A stretch of 64,000 bases of DNA from UBA8752 sp040261275. GTDB taxonomy: Bacteria > Bacteroidota > Bacteroidia > Flavobacteriales_D > Sanyastnellaceae. A program made the translations under genes and the position numbers. The DNA lies in assembly GCA_040261275.1 (NCBI GenBank), contig JBDQOI010000012.1, forward strand, positions 7,264-71,263, given 5' to 3'. The notes beneath the pieces were generated by a model that ran no database searches, was not told where the DNA came from, and saw only the letters and a list, made by a program, of their open reading frames with translations. The first letter of the stretch is position 1; every line of letters begins with the position of its first letter. Of this stretch, positions 19,871-28,578 are shown piece after piece.

Positions 19871-20863
19871 TCAAAAATGGAACGGCCTCCAACCCGTCGG
19901 TAAGTCAACACCCCGGCTGCCCTGATCCGCCGCGTCGCAAATGACGCCTTCCGCCAAGGTGTGACGTGAGCGGAAAACGCGATCTACCGTGGGAAAGGAC
20001 ACCAGTATGTGTTGAATCAAAGCGCAGGCCACCGCCATGTATTGCACCCTGTCGGGGTGCACCCCTTCGATTTCGCGGATTTCATCCATCGGCTTCATGG
20101 TCAAGGCATCACATCGGGCCATCAGCTGCTCTCGATCAAATTCGTCCGCCTTTCGCGGATGCCTCCACGGAGCTTGGGGGTCTTGCAGGGTCATGAGGGT
20201 ATTGAATGCCCCGGAAGTACCCACCATGATGCGCGGTGGGTGGTCGGACAAAGCCTGCAGAACGGGCGCCCATGCCGCATCTGAAATGCGCTGGATGGAG
20301 TGTACATCGGACCGTCGCAATGGATCAGCCGGCTTGATCCAGTCGGTTAACCGGGCCACCCCCAGGTCCAAACTCCACCTTCCCAGGACCCGTTGTTGCG
20401 TCCAATGGATGAGCTCGACACTGCCTCCCCCAATGTCAACAGTCAGCATGGATGTACCGCCCAGCTCGCGACCGGCCATGGAATCGGCCACACCCAAGTG
20501 GATCCAATGGGCTTCCGTAGGGCCATCCAAAACTTCAATCTCCCAACCCATGCGCCCGGCTGCCTTGGCGAATTCGGGCCCGTTCGATGCGTCCCTGATG
20601 GCGCTGCATCCAAAGGCTCGGTAATGCTGGACACCGCAATTGCCCGCTGTCTCCCGAAACGAGGCCAGAACATCCAGCCCCCTCCTGAACCGCTGGGGCG
20701 ACAAGCGTCCACTTCGAAAACTGTCGAGGCCCAAGCGCACAAACCTGCGTTGGCGAAATACCGAATTCCACTCTCCCCTTTCCGTGCATTCGGCGATGTG
20801 CAGGGTGAAGGTATTGGTACCACAATCGACCACCCCTACACGACGAGGGAAATCAGCGGTCAT
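19871..20863 (-). CDS. Exopolyphosphatase / pppGpp phosphatase family
   Basis: The 330-residue Ppx/GppA protein of the ASKHA fold has phosphate-1 motif VGVVDCGTNTFTLHIAE near the N-terminus, FGCSAIRDASN, and phosphate-2 motif LTVDIGGGSVEL. It should hydrolyse polyphosphate or pppGpp. It lacks the long C-terminal HD-like region of E. coli Ppx, as many short Ppx proteins do. The start MTADFPRR overlaps the upstream permease stop by 11 nt. Confidence 0.88.
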   Translation of the reverse strand: MTADFPRRVGVVDCGTNTFTLHIAECTERGEWNSVFRQRRFVRLGLDSFRSGRLSPQRFRRGLDVLASFRETAGNCGVQHYRAFGCSAIRDASNGPEFAKAAGRMGWEIEVLDGPTEAHWIHLGVADSMAGRELGGTSMLTVDIGGGSVELIHWTQQRVLGRWSLDLGVARLTDWIKPADPLRRSDVHSIQRISDAAWAPVLQALSDHPPRIMVGTSGAFNTLMTLQDPQAPWRHPRKADEFDREQLMARCDALTMKPMDEIREIEGVHPDRVQYMAVACALIQHILVSFPTVDRVFRSRHTLAEGVICDAADQGSRGVDLPTGWRPFHF

Positions 20864-22202
20864 CACCCTTGATCCAGTGCACCCAGAGCTTCCAACCGCT
20901 TCTGCCACCATCGTGCAAGACCCCCAAGCGGTACATCCGTCCTGCGATGCCCAGAATGAATCGGGCGGTCAACATCAGAAGTCCCCATGAAAGCAGGGCC
21001 TCCCACCAGGTTACACCGGTCGCCAAACGGACCAACATCATGACGGGGGAGGTCAAGGGAATCCAGCCCAGCCAGACCATGATCGGCAGTGTGGGATTGC
21101 CCAATGCGCTGCTCCCCACGATGTAGGCAAACATCAAGGGCATGATGATGGCCATGACCATTCCCTGCCCCTCCTGCTCGGATTGAACCGTAGCCCCGAC
21201 AGCAGCATAGAGGCTACCGTACAACAAGAATCCCCCAATGAAAAAAGCCACAGTACCCGCCACCATGACACCCCATTGAATGTCCAACAGGACGGCAAGG
21301 CCCTTATTCTGCGCCATAACCGTCATGAGGTCTGCGGGCACTTCATTCGCGGCCGATACAGCGCCTGCGTCACCGATCAACCCCGCATCGAAAACCCACT
21401 GGAACAGAGCGAACGACCCCGTGGAGAGTATGGCCCATGCCATCAGCTGCGTCAAAGCAACGGCGCCGACGCCGATGACCTTGCCCAGAAGCAACTCTTC
21501 CGGTCGGATGGTGGCCACCAGTACCTCTACGACGTGATTCGACTTTTCCTCTACTACACTGCGCATGATCATGCCTCCATACACTGCGAGTACCACAAAC
21601 AGAATCGCACTGAACATGAATCCAATGCCGCCCCTGATCTCATCGCCTCCCCCTTCTTCGCGGCCGGTTGCGGTGGACTCTCGCTCGTAAAGGGTCAGGT
21701 CCAGTTTGAGCCGCTGATAAGCCTCCCAATCCAATTCAGTGCTTCCCAAAACCCGGGCGTGCTCCAATGCTCGACTCAAATCCCGCTCGATGTTGCGTTT
21801 GGCTTTGACCCCAGGTGACTTGGCGTAGACGAGGTAGCCCGCTTTGTTCTGCATGACGGACTCGTCATACTCCACCAGGACCGTATGGCCGGTCGCCTTC
21901 CAAACGCTGTCTTCCGGGGCCTCGCGCACAAACCTGTATTCGAGGTTTTCCCGCTCCGGAAAACACCCTGGGCATCGGGGAACGTATTGTCCCGTGGCGG
22001 CATCCTGCCGGGTAATAAGCCCAGGTGCGTCCTCTACCAGGACCACATTGTGCACATCCACACCTTGGGTCAGAAGAACGCTGGCCGCAATGAGTCCAAC
22101 GGAAAGCAACGGCGTCAGCAGTGTCCCCAACAGGAAACTGCGCTTGACCACACGGGTGCGCCATTCACGAAGAACGATGGTGCGGATGAGCTTGCCCTTC
22201 AT
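20853..22202 (-). CDS. ABC-2 type transporter permease (NatB-like)
   Basis: The 449-residue protein has one N-terminal membrane segment (SFLLGTLLTPLLSVGLIAAS), a long extracytoplasmic domain and five to six C-terminal membrane segments, the layout of NatB/YhaP permeases. The EEKSNHVVEVLVATIRPEELLLGKV motif is typical. It pairs with the ATPase gene it overlaps by 4 nt. Na+ or drug efflux is possible; the substrate is not shown by sequence. Confidence 0.88.
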   Translation of the reverse strand: MKGKLIRTIVLREWRTRVVKRSFLLGTLLTPLLSVGLIAASVLLTQGVDVHNVVLVEDAPGLITRQDAATGQYVPRCPGCFPERENLEYRFVREAPEDSVWKATGHTVLVEYDESVMQNKAGYLVYAKSPGVKAKRNIERDLSRALEHARVLGSTELDWEAYQRLKLDLTLYERESTATGREEGGGDEIRGGIGFMFSAILFVVLAVYGGMIMRSVVEEKSNHVVEVLVATIRPEELLLGKVIGVGAVALTQLMAWAILSTGSFALFQWVFDAGLIGDAGAVSAANEVPADLMTVMAQNKGLAVLLDIQWGVMVAGTVAFFIGGFLLYGSLYAAVGATVQSEQEGQGMVMAIIMPLMFAYIVGSSALGNPTLPIMVWLGWIPLTSPVMMLVRLATGVTWWEALLSWGLLMLTARFILGIAGRMYRLGVLHDGGRSGWKLWVHWIKGDDR

Positions 22203-23149
22203 GACGCTTTGCTTTCTGACGCCTCCTCTTGCACTTCAACCGCTCGGATGAAGAGGGACTCCATCGTAGGTCGAACCTTGATGAACTCCTGGACCTCCAC
22301 TTGTCCCTGAAGGACTTCCAATACTGCGCTCGGCGACACCCCGTCACGCAAGCGAATGCCGGCCTTTCGAACGCCTTCCGCAGTCGTGGGCTCAATGCCA
22401 TCCAAATGGGCCAGTGCCCCCAAGGCGTTCGTGAAACTCAGGTCATTGCCGCGGAACGCGACCTCTTGCAAGCCGTTCCATCCCTCCTCCCGAAGCCGGT
22501 CGGAGGCGCCCCTGAGGACCACGCGTCCCTGATTCAGCAGAACCACGTGGTCGCAAAGCTTTTCCACGCTGGGCATGTCGTGCGTGGAAAGCAGGATGGA
22601 GGTGCCTTCCGATGCCAAAGACCGAATGACTTCGATGATGCGCCTCGCATTGATGGGGTCGAACCCGCTGAGCGGCTCGTCCAGGATGAGCAATTCCGGC
22701 CCGTGGACCACCGTGCAAATGAACTGGATCTTCTGGGCCATGCCCTTGGAGATGTCGGACACCTTCCGGTTCCACCATCCGTCGACCTCGAGTCTCTCAA
22801 ACCACTTTTTGAGGGACCGAACGGCATCCGGTCTGTCCATACCCTTCAGCTGGGCGAAATACACGGCTTGCTCGCCGACCTTCATGTCCTTGTAGAGTCC
22901 CCGCTCTTCAGGGAGATAGCCGATGCGCCGTGCCTGTGCCCTGGACCAGGGCTGACCTCCAATTCGGACCTCTCCTGCATCGGGCTCGACGATGCCCATG
23001 ATGCTGCGAATCAAGGTCGATTTGCCCGCACCGTTCGGGCCGAGCAACCCCATGATTGATCCCTCCGGCACATCAAAATTCACGCCATCCAAAACGCAGT
23101 GCTTCCCGTAGGACTTGCGCAGCTCGGCAATGTGGAGGGCAGAGGCCAT
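22199..23149 (-). CDS. ABC transporter ATP-binding protein (NatA-like)
   Basis: The 316-residue ATPase has Walker A LLGPNGAGKSTLIRS, a Q-loop YLPEERGLYK, the signature VSDISKGMAQKIQF, Walker B LLILDEPLSGFDPIN and a switch His in LLSTHDM. The PEERGLY loop and the C-terminal DUF4162-like extension are typical of NatA/YhaQ exporters. It follows dnaJ by 3 nt and is probably in one operon with grpE and dnaJ. Confidence 0.92.
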   Translation of the reverse strand: MASALHIAELRKSYGKHCVLDGVNFDVPEGSIMGLLGPNGAGKSTLIRSIMGIVEPDAGEVRIGGQPWSRAQARRIGYLPEERGLYKDMKVGEQAVYFAQLKGMDRPDAVRSLKKWFERLEVDGWWNRKVSDISKGMAQKIQFICTVVHGPELLILDEPLSGFDPINARRIIEVIRSLASEGTSILLSTHDMPSVEKLCDHVVLLNQGRVVLRGASDRLREEGWNGLQEVAFRGNDLSFTNALGALAHLDGIEPTTAEGVRKAGIRLRDGVSPSAVLEVLQGQVEVQEFIKVRPTMESLFIRAVEVQEEASESKAS

Positions 23150-23152
23150 GAA

Positions 23153-24259
23153 TCAACTGAACATATCGCGGACCCGCTCAAAGAATCCTTTGTCCTTCGG
23201 GTCGGGGTCGGGCTGAAAGTTGGCCGAATCGCGCCAACTTTCCAAAGTTGCGCGCTCATCCGCTGACAATTCCTGCGGCGTCCAGACGTTGAGATTGACC
23301 AGAAGGTCGCCCCGACCATAGCTGTCCACGGAAGGCAATCCCTTGCCCTTGAGCCGAACGATCTTGCCGCCTTGGGTTCCAGGCTCGATTCGAACCTTGG
23401 CCTTGCCGCCCAGCAAGGGAATCTCCACTTGGGCCCCAAGGGCAGCGTCCACGAAGGTTAGGTGGTAGTCCAAATGAAGGTTGCGCCCATTGCGTGTGAA
23501 CAGATCGTGGTCGGCCTCGCGGATCTGGACCAGCAAGTCTCCGGGAATGCCTCCGGCCGGCGCTGCATTGCCCTTTCCCCTCAAATTGAGCTGCATTCCA
23601 TCTTCCACACCTGCTGGAATCTCAATCTCCACGACCGACTCTTCGCGCTTCAGTCCATGTTCGTCGGCATCCTTCGGTTTGGACTTCACGCCCTTGCCCA
23701 AGCCGCCGCACGATGGACAAGTCGAAGCCGTTTGCATCTGGCCCAATATGGTGTTGGTCACCCGGCGTACCTGACCGGTTCCACCACAGGTCCGACAGGT
23801 GTCGTATTCCACACCGTCAGCCTGGACCAAACGCGATACCCTGACCTTCTTGGCCGTCCCTTCCGCGATTTCCTCCAGGGTGAGCTGAACCTTGATGCGG
23901 AGGTTGGACCCTTTCGTGCGACGGGGTCCGCGACCGCCTCCGCCGAATGCATCGCCAAAAGCCCCTCCGAAGATGTCTCCGAATTGGCTGAAGATGTCGT
24001 CCATGTTCATTCCGGCACCGCCACCTGCGGCACCGCCCAGACCCGCATGCCCGAAGCGATCGTATTTGGCCCTCTTCTGCTGGTCTCCCAGCACCTCATA
24101 GGCCTCGGCCGCCTCCTTGAAGCGCGTTTCCGCCGCACTATCGTCCGGATTTTTGTCGGGGTGGAATTTGATGGCCAGTTTTCGGTAGGCCTTTTTGATA
24201 TCGGCCTCCGAAGCCCCCTGGTCCACGCCCAGGACCTCGTAATAATCGCGCTTGGACAT
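23153..24259 (-). CDS. dnaJ: Chaperone DnaJ with half zinc finger
   Basis: The 368-residue Hsp40 has a J domain with HPD at 33-35, a Gly/Phe-rich linker and C-terminal substrate domains. The zinc-finger region keeps only two CxxCxGxG repeats (CRTCGGTG and CPSCGGLG) instead of four. As I recall, flavobacterial DnaJs share this, so it is a lineage trait and not damage. It stimulates DnaK ATPase. It lies 9 nt after grpE. Confidence 0.96.
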   Translation of the reverse strand: MSKRDYYEVLGVDQGASEADIKKAYRKLAIKFHPDKNPDDSAAETRFKEAAEAYEVLGDQQKRAKYDRFGHAGLGGAAGGGAGMNMDDIFSQFGDIFGGAFGDAFGGGGRGPRRTKGSNLRIKVQLTLEEIAEGTAKKVRVSRLVQADGVEYDTCRTCGGTGQVRRVTNTILGQMQTASTCPSCGGLGKGVKSKPKDADEHGLKREESVVEIEIPAGVEDGMQLNLRGKGNAAPAGGIPGDLLVQIREADHDLFTRNGRNLHLDYHLTFVDAALGAQVEIPLLGGKAKVRIEPGTQGGKIVRLKGKGLPSVDSYGRGDLLVNLNVWTPQELSADERATLESWRDSANFQPDPDPKDKGFFERVRDMFS

Positions 24260-24268
24260 CTTTTCTGA

Positions 24269-24856
24269 TCAGTTCCCTACGACCACCTTGGCGAATCGCA
24301 ATACTGTGTCGTGCAGTTTGTAGCCGGGCTCCACCACATCGACCACCTTTCCCTTCAAGTCTTCTGACGGTGCTGGGATTTGGGTAATGGCCTCGTGGAG
24401 GTCCGTATCGAACTCGGCCTCCTTGGCCTCCATCCGATTCAACCCCTTGGCCTCCAGAATTCCACGCAATTTCTGTCCGATCAACTGATAGCCTTCCCGA
24501 GCTTGCCCAGCTTCCTGGCCTTCGCCGGCTGCCCAAGCGCGCTCAAAGTCGTCGAGCACAGGCAACAATGCCTCCATCAAATCGCGACCGGCATGACGGA
24601 CGAGGTCTCCCCTCTCGCGCATGTTGCGCTTCCTGTAATTGTCAAAATCGGCATACAGACGGAGGTACTTCTCCTTCCATTCATCCGGGCTGCCTGCTTC
24701 GCTCCCTTCCTCGCTCGGTGCATCGGAACCTGCGTCTCGGGTTGTCTGGTCTTCGGCCGGCGCGTCCTGCGCTGTCCCTTCAGTGGACGTTTCGCCTTCG
24801 GCCGTGGTGCCTTCCGCTTTTACGGCTTCTTCCTCATTCATGGATTCCTGAATCAT
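24269..24856 (-). CDS. grpE: Nucleotide exchange factor GrpE
   Basis: The 195-residue protein has an acidic, low-complexity N-terminus (Glu, Ala and Thr rich, about residues 5-60), a helical coiled coil (YADFDNYRKRNMRER) and the C-terminal beta domain (VVDVVEPGYKLHDTVLRFAKVVVG). It releases ADP from DnaK. MIQESMNEEE at 24856 is chosen because CAAATTCG lies 7 nt upstream; the Met five codons later is possible. Confidence 0.95.
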   Translation of the reverse strand: MIQESMNEEEAVKAEGTTAEGETSTEGTAQDAPAEDQTTRDAGSDAPSEEGSEAGSPDEWKEKYLRLYADFDNYRKRNMRERGDLVRHAGRDLMEALLPVLDDFERAWAAGEGQEAGQAREGYQLIGQKLRGILEAKGLNRMEAKEAEFDTDLHEAITQIPAPSEDLKGKVVDVVEPGYKLHDTVLRFAKVVVGN

Positions 24857-24973
24857 TGGGTTGCGAATTTGACCCGCCATTCGCAATCCACATGCCACTC
24901 AAGCTCAGGGCGACATCGTGTCAGGCCCAGAAGAGGAATGTCAGTTGTTTCGACGCCGTACCTGACAAACTTG

Positions 24974-25513
24974 TCAGAGGCGTTCGACGTGTTGGTCGAT
25001 TTGAATGTGGAGCTCCATACCCCGGAGGTTCTTGGCGACAATGATGCCGTTTTCATCCACGAGGAAACTCATGGGAATGCTGCTCACGCCGTACATGGCC
25101 GCGGCCTCACTGTCCCAACCTCCAAGATCGCTTCCATGCCAATCCCAATCGAGATCATCCTGCTTTACGGCGCGCTCCCAGCTGTCCTGCTTGCGGTCCA
25201 ATGAAACGCTGGCGATGGTGAAGCCCTCGGCATTCTTGAACTTCGCTTTGCGGTATTTCTTGAATGCGTTGACCACGTTGGGGTTCTCCCTGCGGCAGGG
25301 ACCGCACCAGCTGGCCCAAAAGTCAACGAGGACCAGTTGGCCGCGCAGGTCGCTGAGCTTTACCTCCCCTCCATCGAGGGAATTGAGCACGAGTTCCGGG
25401 GCGACGTCACCTACGGAAGTTCCAATGCGAGGGTCCTGCGCGAAAACATCGCTGCTGAAGGTGAAAAGGCCGACCGTCATTGCGGCCATCAGGAGGGAGC
25501 GGGTGGGCATCAT
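24974..25513 (-). CDS. TlpA-like periplasmic thioredoxin
   Basis: The 179-residue protein has a signal peptide (cleavage near VFAQ) followed by a TlpA/ResA-type thioredoxin fold. The redox motif WCGPC lies in LVDFWASWCGPCRREN, with the cis-Pro in SSIPMSFLVDENG. It probably reduces disulfides outside the cytoplasm. TAACTTTA lies 8 nt upstream of the ATG, so it likely has its own promoter between murA and grpE. Confidence 0.9.
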   Translation of the reverse strand: MMPTRSLLMAAMTVGLFTFSSDVFAQDPRIGTSVGDVAPELVLNSLDGGEVKLSDLRGQLVLVDFWASWCGPCRRENPNVVNAFKKYRKAKFKNAEGFTIASVSLDRKQDSWERAVKQDDLDWDWHGSDLGGWDSEAAAMYGVSSIPMSFLVDENGIIVAKNLRGMELHIQIDQHVERL

Positions 25514-25555
25514 GTTGAACCTAAAGTTACACAGGGAACGCAGGATGTCGGCGCT

Positions 25556-26869
25556 TCAGTCTGCCAATCGCTCAATGTTGGCTCCCAAAGCACGCAAACG
25601 ATGCTCAATGTATTGGTATCCCCGGTCGATTTGGCCGATGTTGTGTATGGTCGACCGACCTTCGGCGGAAAGGGCCGCAATGAGCAGGGAGACACCCGCC
25701 CGGATGTCCGGTGAAGTCATGGTTACGCCGCGCAAAGGCGCCTTGCGGTCGAGTCCGATGACGGTGGCGCGATGGGGGTCACACAGGATGATCTGGGCGC
25801 CCATATCGATGAGCTTGTCCACGAAAAACAAACGGCTCTCGAACATCTTCTGGTGAACCAGCACACTTCCCCGCGCCTGCGTTGCCGTCACCAGCAGAAT
25901 GGAAAGCAGGTCGGGCGTGAATCCGGGCCAAGGAGCATCGGCTACGGTCAGGATGGAACCATCGATGAAGGTGTCGATTTCATAGTGGTCCTGGGCAGGT
26001 ACGAAAAGGTCGTTTCCGCGACGTTCCATGGCAATCCCCATCCGCTCGAACACCCGTGGAATCTGACCGAGATCATCCCAACTCACGTCGTTGATGGTGA
26101 CTTCGCCGCGCGTCATGGCTGCCAAACCGATGAAGCTCCCGATCTCAATCATGTCGGGCAGGCAGCGGTGATCACAGCCACCCAAGTTCTCGACCCCTTC
26201 AATGGTCAACAAGTTTGAACCGACGCCGGAGATCTTGCCCCCCATTCGGTTGATCATCTTGCACAGCTGTTGGAGGTAGGGCTCACATGCCGCGTTGTAG
26301 ATGGTGGTGGTTCCACGGGCCAATGCGGCCGCCATGACAATGTTGGCCGTTCCGGTCACCGACGCCTCGTCCAGCAGCATATCCGCCCCCCGCAGCCCGT
26401 CAGGGGCCATGGCGCGAAAGAAGGTCTCGCCCGAATCGTAGCGGAATTCCGCACCGAGGTTCTCGAACCCGATAAAGTGGGTATCCATCCGGCGGCGGCC
26501 GATTTTGTCGCCCCCGGGCTTGGGGATGTAGCCCTTTCCGAACCGCGCCAGCAAAGGACCCATGATCATGACAGAGCCGCGCAAGGCACGCCCCTTATCC
26601 TTGAATTCGGCGCCCTCGAGGTAATCCATATCTACGTCATCGGCCTGAAACCGGAAGGTCCCGGCATCCAGCTTTTCGACTTTGACACCCATGGAGGCCA
26701 ACAGGTCGATCAGCCGATTGACATCCACGATGTCGGGCAAATTCGATATGACGACGGGATCCGGGGTGAGGAGTACGGCGCACACCACCTGCAGCGCCTC
26801 ATTCTTGGCGCCCTGCGGCGTGATGGATCCTTTGAGGGGATGCCCCCCTTCGATGACGAAAGTGCCCAT
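25556..26869 (-). CDS. murA: UDP-N-acetylglucosamine 1-carboxyvinyltransferase
   Basis: The 437-residue EPSP-synthase-fold enzyme adds enolpyruvate to UDP-GlcNAc, the first committed step of peptidoglycan synthesis. It starts MGTFVIEGGHPLKGSITPQGA and has the substrate Lys-Asn pair (AKNEALQ). The catalytic-loop Cys (Cys115 in E. coli, PGGC) is Asp121 here (PGGDKIGRRRMDTH). Cys-to-Asp at this site is known to give intrinsic fosfomycin resistance in mycobacterial and chlamydial MurA. It follows the DUF4290 gene by 109 nt. Confidence 0.95.
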   Translation of the reverse strand: MGTFVIEGGHPLKGSITPQGAKNEALQVVCAVLLTPDPVVISNLPDIVDVNRLIDLLASMGVKVEKLDAGTFRFQADDVDMDYLEGAEFKDKGRALRGSVMIMGPLLARFGKGYIPKPGGDKIGRRRMDTHFIGFENLGAEFRYDSGETFFRAMAPDGLRGADMLLDEASVTGTANIVMAAALARGTTTIYNAACEPYLQQLCKMINRMGGKISGVGSNLLTIEGVENLGGCDHRCLPDMIEIGSFIGLAAMTRGEVTINDVSWDDLGQIPRVFERMGIAMERRGNDLFVPAQDHYEIDTFIDGSILTVADAPWPGFTPDLLSILLVTATQARGSVLVHQKMFESRLFFVDKLIDMGAQIILCDPHRATVIGLDRKAPLRGVTMTSPDIRAGVSLLIAALSAEGRSTIHNIGQIDRGYQYIEHRLRALGANIERLAD

Positions 26870-26978
26870 GATGGTCTTCTGGTTCAGGCCTCAATTTGGG
26901 CCAAAGCCAAAGGCCATCTGTGCGGCCATCAGGTTGTTTTCGACAAGGGACAGGGGAGCTTCTGCGCGTCCCGGGATA

Positions 26979-27623
26979 TCAGCGCTTTCGCTTGCCGCCG
27001 CCTCGATTGCGGAAGTTGTTGGACGTCTTCCGCTTGCTCTTCATGATTTCACTGGAACTCACCAATTCGATTTCAGCGGGAACGTCCAATGCCCCGCCCG
27101 ACATTTCCCTCAACTGGGCGCGAATCAGCGGATCTTCCACCGCTCCCTTGTTCCAGGTCAGGTATTGACGCTTCAGCAGATTGGCGATCATCATGGCGAG
27201 GGCGCTGCGCTCCTCGCCTTCCGGCATGGCTTTGGCTTTCTCAATGAGATCCTCGACGATGCGGCCATAGAAAGAGGGTCGCTTGGAAAGCTGTGTATAG
27301 GTCAATCGGTCCGGACCGGGATCTTCCTCGGGGCGCGATGGCGGCGGGAATGGTCCATCGATGTCCAATGACCAATTGGACATGACGTGAAGATGGCCCC
27401 ACAGTTTTTCCTCGTGGTCCACCATCTCCTTGGATCCGGGCACGAGGGTGCGCATTACACTGACAATGGCAGTGGCACACTTGGTCCGTTCTTCCTTATC
27501 CTCAATGGAGGCACAATGCGCGATGAGCTCGTGGACGACCCGACCGTATTCGGGAATGGCAATGTCCGTCTTGCTGCTGTTGTAGGTCAAGCCATCGAAG
27601 GCCGATGCTGTAGTCTGGGGCAT
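26979..27623 (-). CDS. DUF4290 family protein
   Basis: The 214-residue soluble protein of the Bacteroidota-specific DUF4290 family contains YNSSKTDIAIPEYGRVVHELI and HLHVMSNWSLDIDGPFPPP. It ends in a very basic tail (NNFRNRGGGKRKR), which suggests nucleic acid or ribosome contact. It lies just upstream of murA on the same strand, a pairing I recall in other Bacteroidota. The function is unknown. Confidence 0.85.
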   Translation of the reverse strand: MPQTTASAFDGLTYNSSKTDIAIPEYGRVVHELIAHCASIEDKEERTKCATAIVSVMRTLVPGSKEMVDHEEKLWGHLHVMSNWSLDIDGPFPPPSRPEEDPGPDRLTYTQLSKRPSFYGRIVEDLIEKAKAMPEGEERSALAMMIANLLKRQYLTWNKGAVEDPLIRAQLREMSGGALDVPAEIELVSSSEIMKSKRKTSNNFRNRGGGKRKR

Positions 27624-27655
27624 GGGGGTTGCTTAGGGTCGGAAGATGTTCCGAT

Positions 27656-28495
27656 TCAGCGCTTTTTCAGGAGTTCCGTCCCGGCACCGAAATTGACGAA
27701 ATACTCGCCTTTTGAAAGATAGCGCAAGGTAGCTTGGCTTCCTACACCCCGCATGACAACGGTCCCGAATGCATCGACAAGCTCATATTGGGTCGGTCCG
27801 GAAAAGGTCAGCATTTGCTCCTTGGAATCGAAGCTCATCTCAATCTCCGGCACGTTGCCTTGGAAACTCACCTCGCCTTCCACCGCCAGGGTGCCATCCG
27901 GAGCAAGGTGGGTCAAGCGCAGGATATTCTCGCCGTTGACGGGCTGAATGGCTGTCGAATAGGTTTGTGTCCCTTCTCCACCGCGACCATCAATGCGCAC
28001 GACATCGACCCACTTGTCCCACTTGTACTGCTGAAGAACGAAGGGCATTCGCCCGCGTTCACTCTCGGTGGTCCACATGACTTCGCCGCTGGGTGCCGCC
28101 TCAAAAGAGACCAATTCGAATCCGGGTTCAGGCTGCAGGACTTCCGGGTTGAGGATGCGCGGTGAGCATCCGCTGCGGTGCTTCAATCGCACAGCTACCC
28201 CTTTACCGAGTGGAATACCCAAAGCGGAGAGGTCAATTTCAAATGCGTGAGAATTGACTTCATCTGACGTCAGCATACCGTTTACACGGGCCTCGTAACA
28301 GCAAAATCCAACACCGTCAGCGGTGGGCTCATTGACCACGAGCAAATTCTCGCCTTGGTACAAGCCTGCGATTTCAATTGACTGTTGGGCCAAGGAGGGG
28401 GTAATTCCCGAGCACAGCAAGGCGACACCAGCAAAGAGGGCAACCAAAGAATGCATAGCATTCGAAACCCACCCCTGAGCGATTCGATTTTCCAT
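27656..28495 (-). CDS. Secreted protein of unknown function
   Basis: The 279-residue protein has a hydrophobic segment at residues 14-35 ending near SLAQQ, so it is exported. The body is beta-rich with two Cys (CCYEARVNG), then a region ending in YLSKGEYFVNFGAGTELLKKR. That end resembles a short T9SS-like tail but lacks clear motifs. The start at 28495 is supported by TAGTTTCG 4 nt upstream; an internal ATG 13 codons later would also give a signal peptide. No family is recognised. Confidence 0.7.
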   Translation of the reverse strand: MENRIAQGWVSNAMHSLVALFAGVALLCSGITPSLAQQSIEIAGLYQGENLLVVNEPTADGVGFCCYEARVNGMLTSDEVNSHAFEIDLSALGIPLGKGVAVRLKHRSGCSPRILNPEVLQPEPGFELVSFEAAPSGEVMWTTESERGRMPFVLQQYKWDKWVDVVRIDGRGGEGTQTYSTAIQPVNGENILRLTHLAPDGTLAVEGEVSFQGNVPEIEMSFDSKEQMLTFSGPTQYELVDAFGTVVMRGVGSQATLRYLSKGEYFVNFGAGTELLKKR

Positions 28496-28578
28496 GTTTC
28501 GAAACTACTGCATGCCATTCAATTCCCTTCACCCATCATTCGAGCCATACCTGTGGGAATGCCCCTAAACTTGCAATT

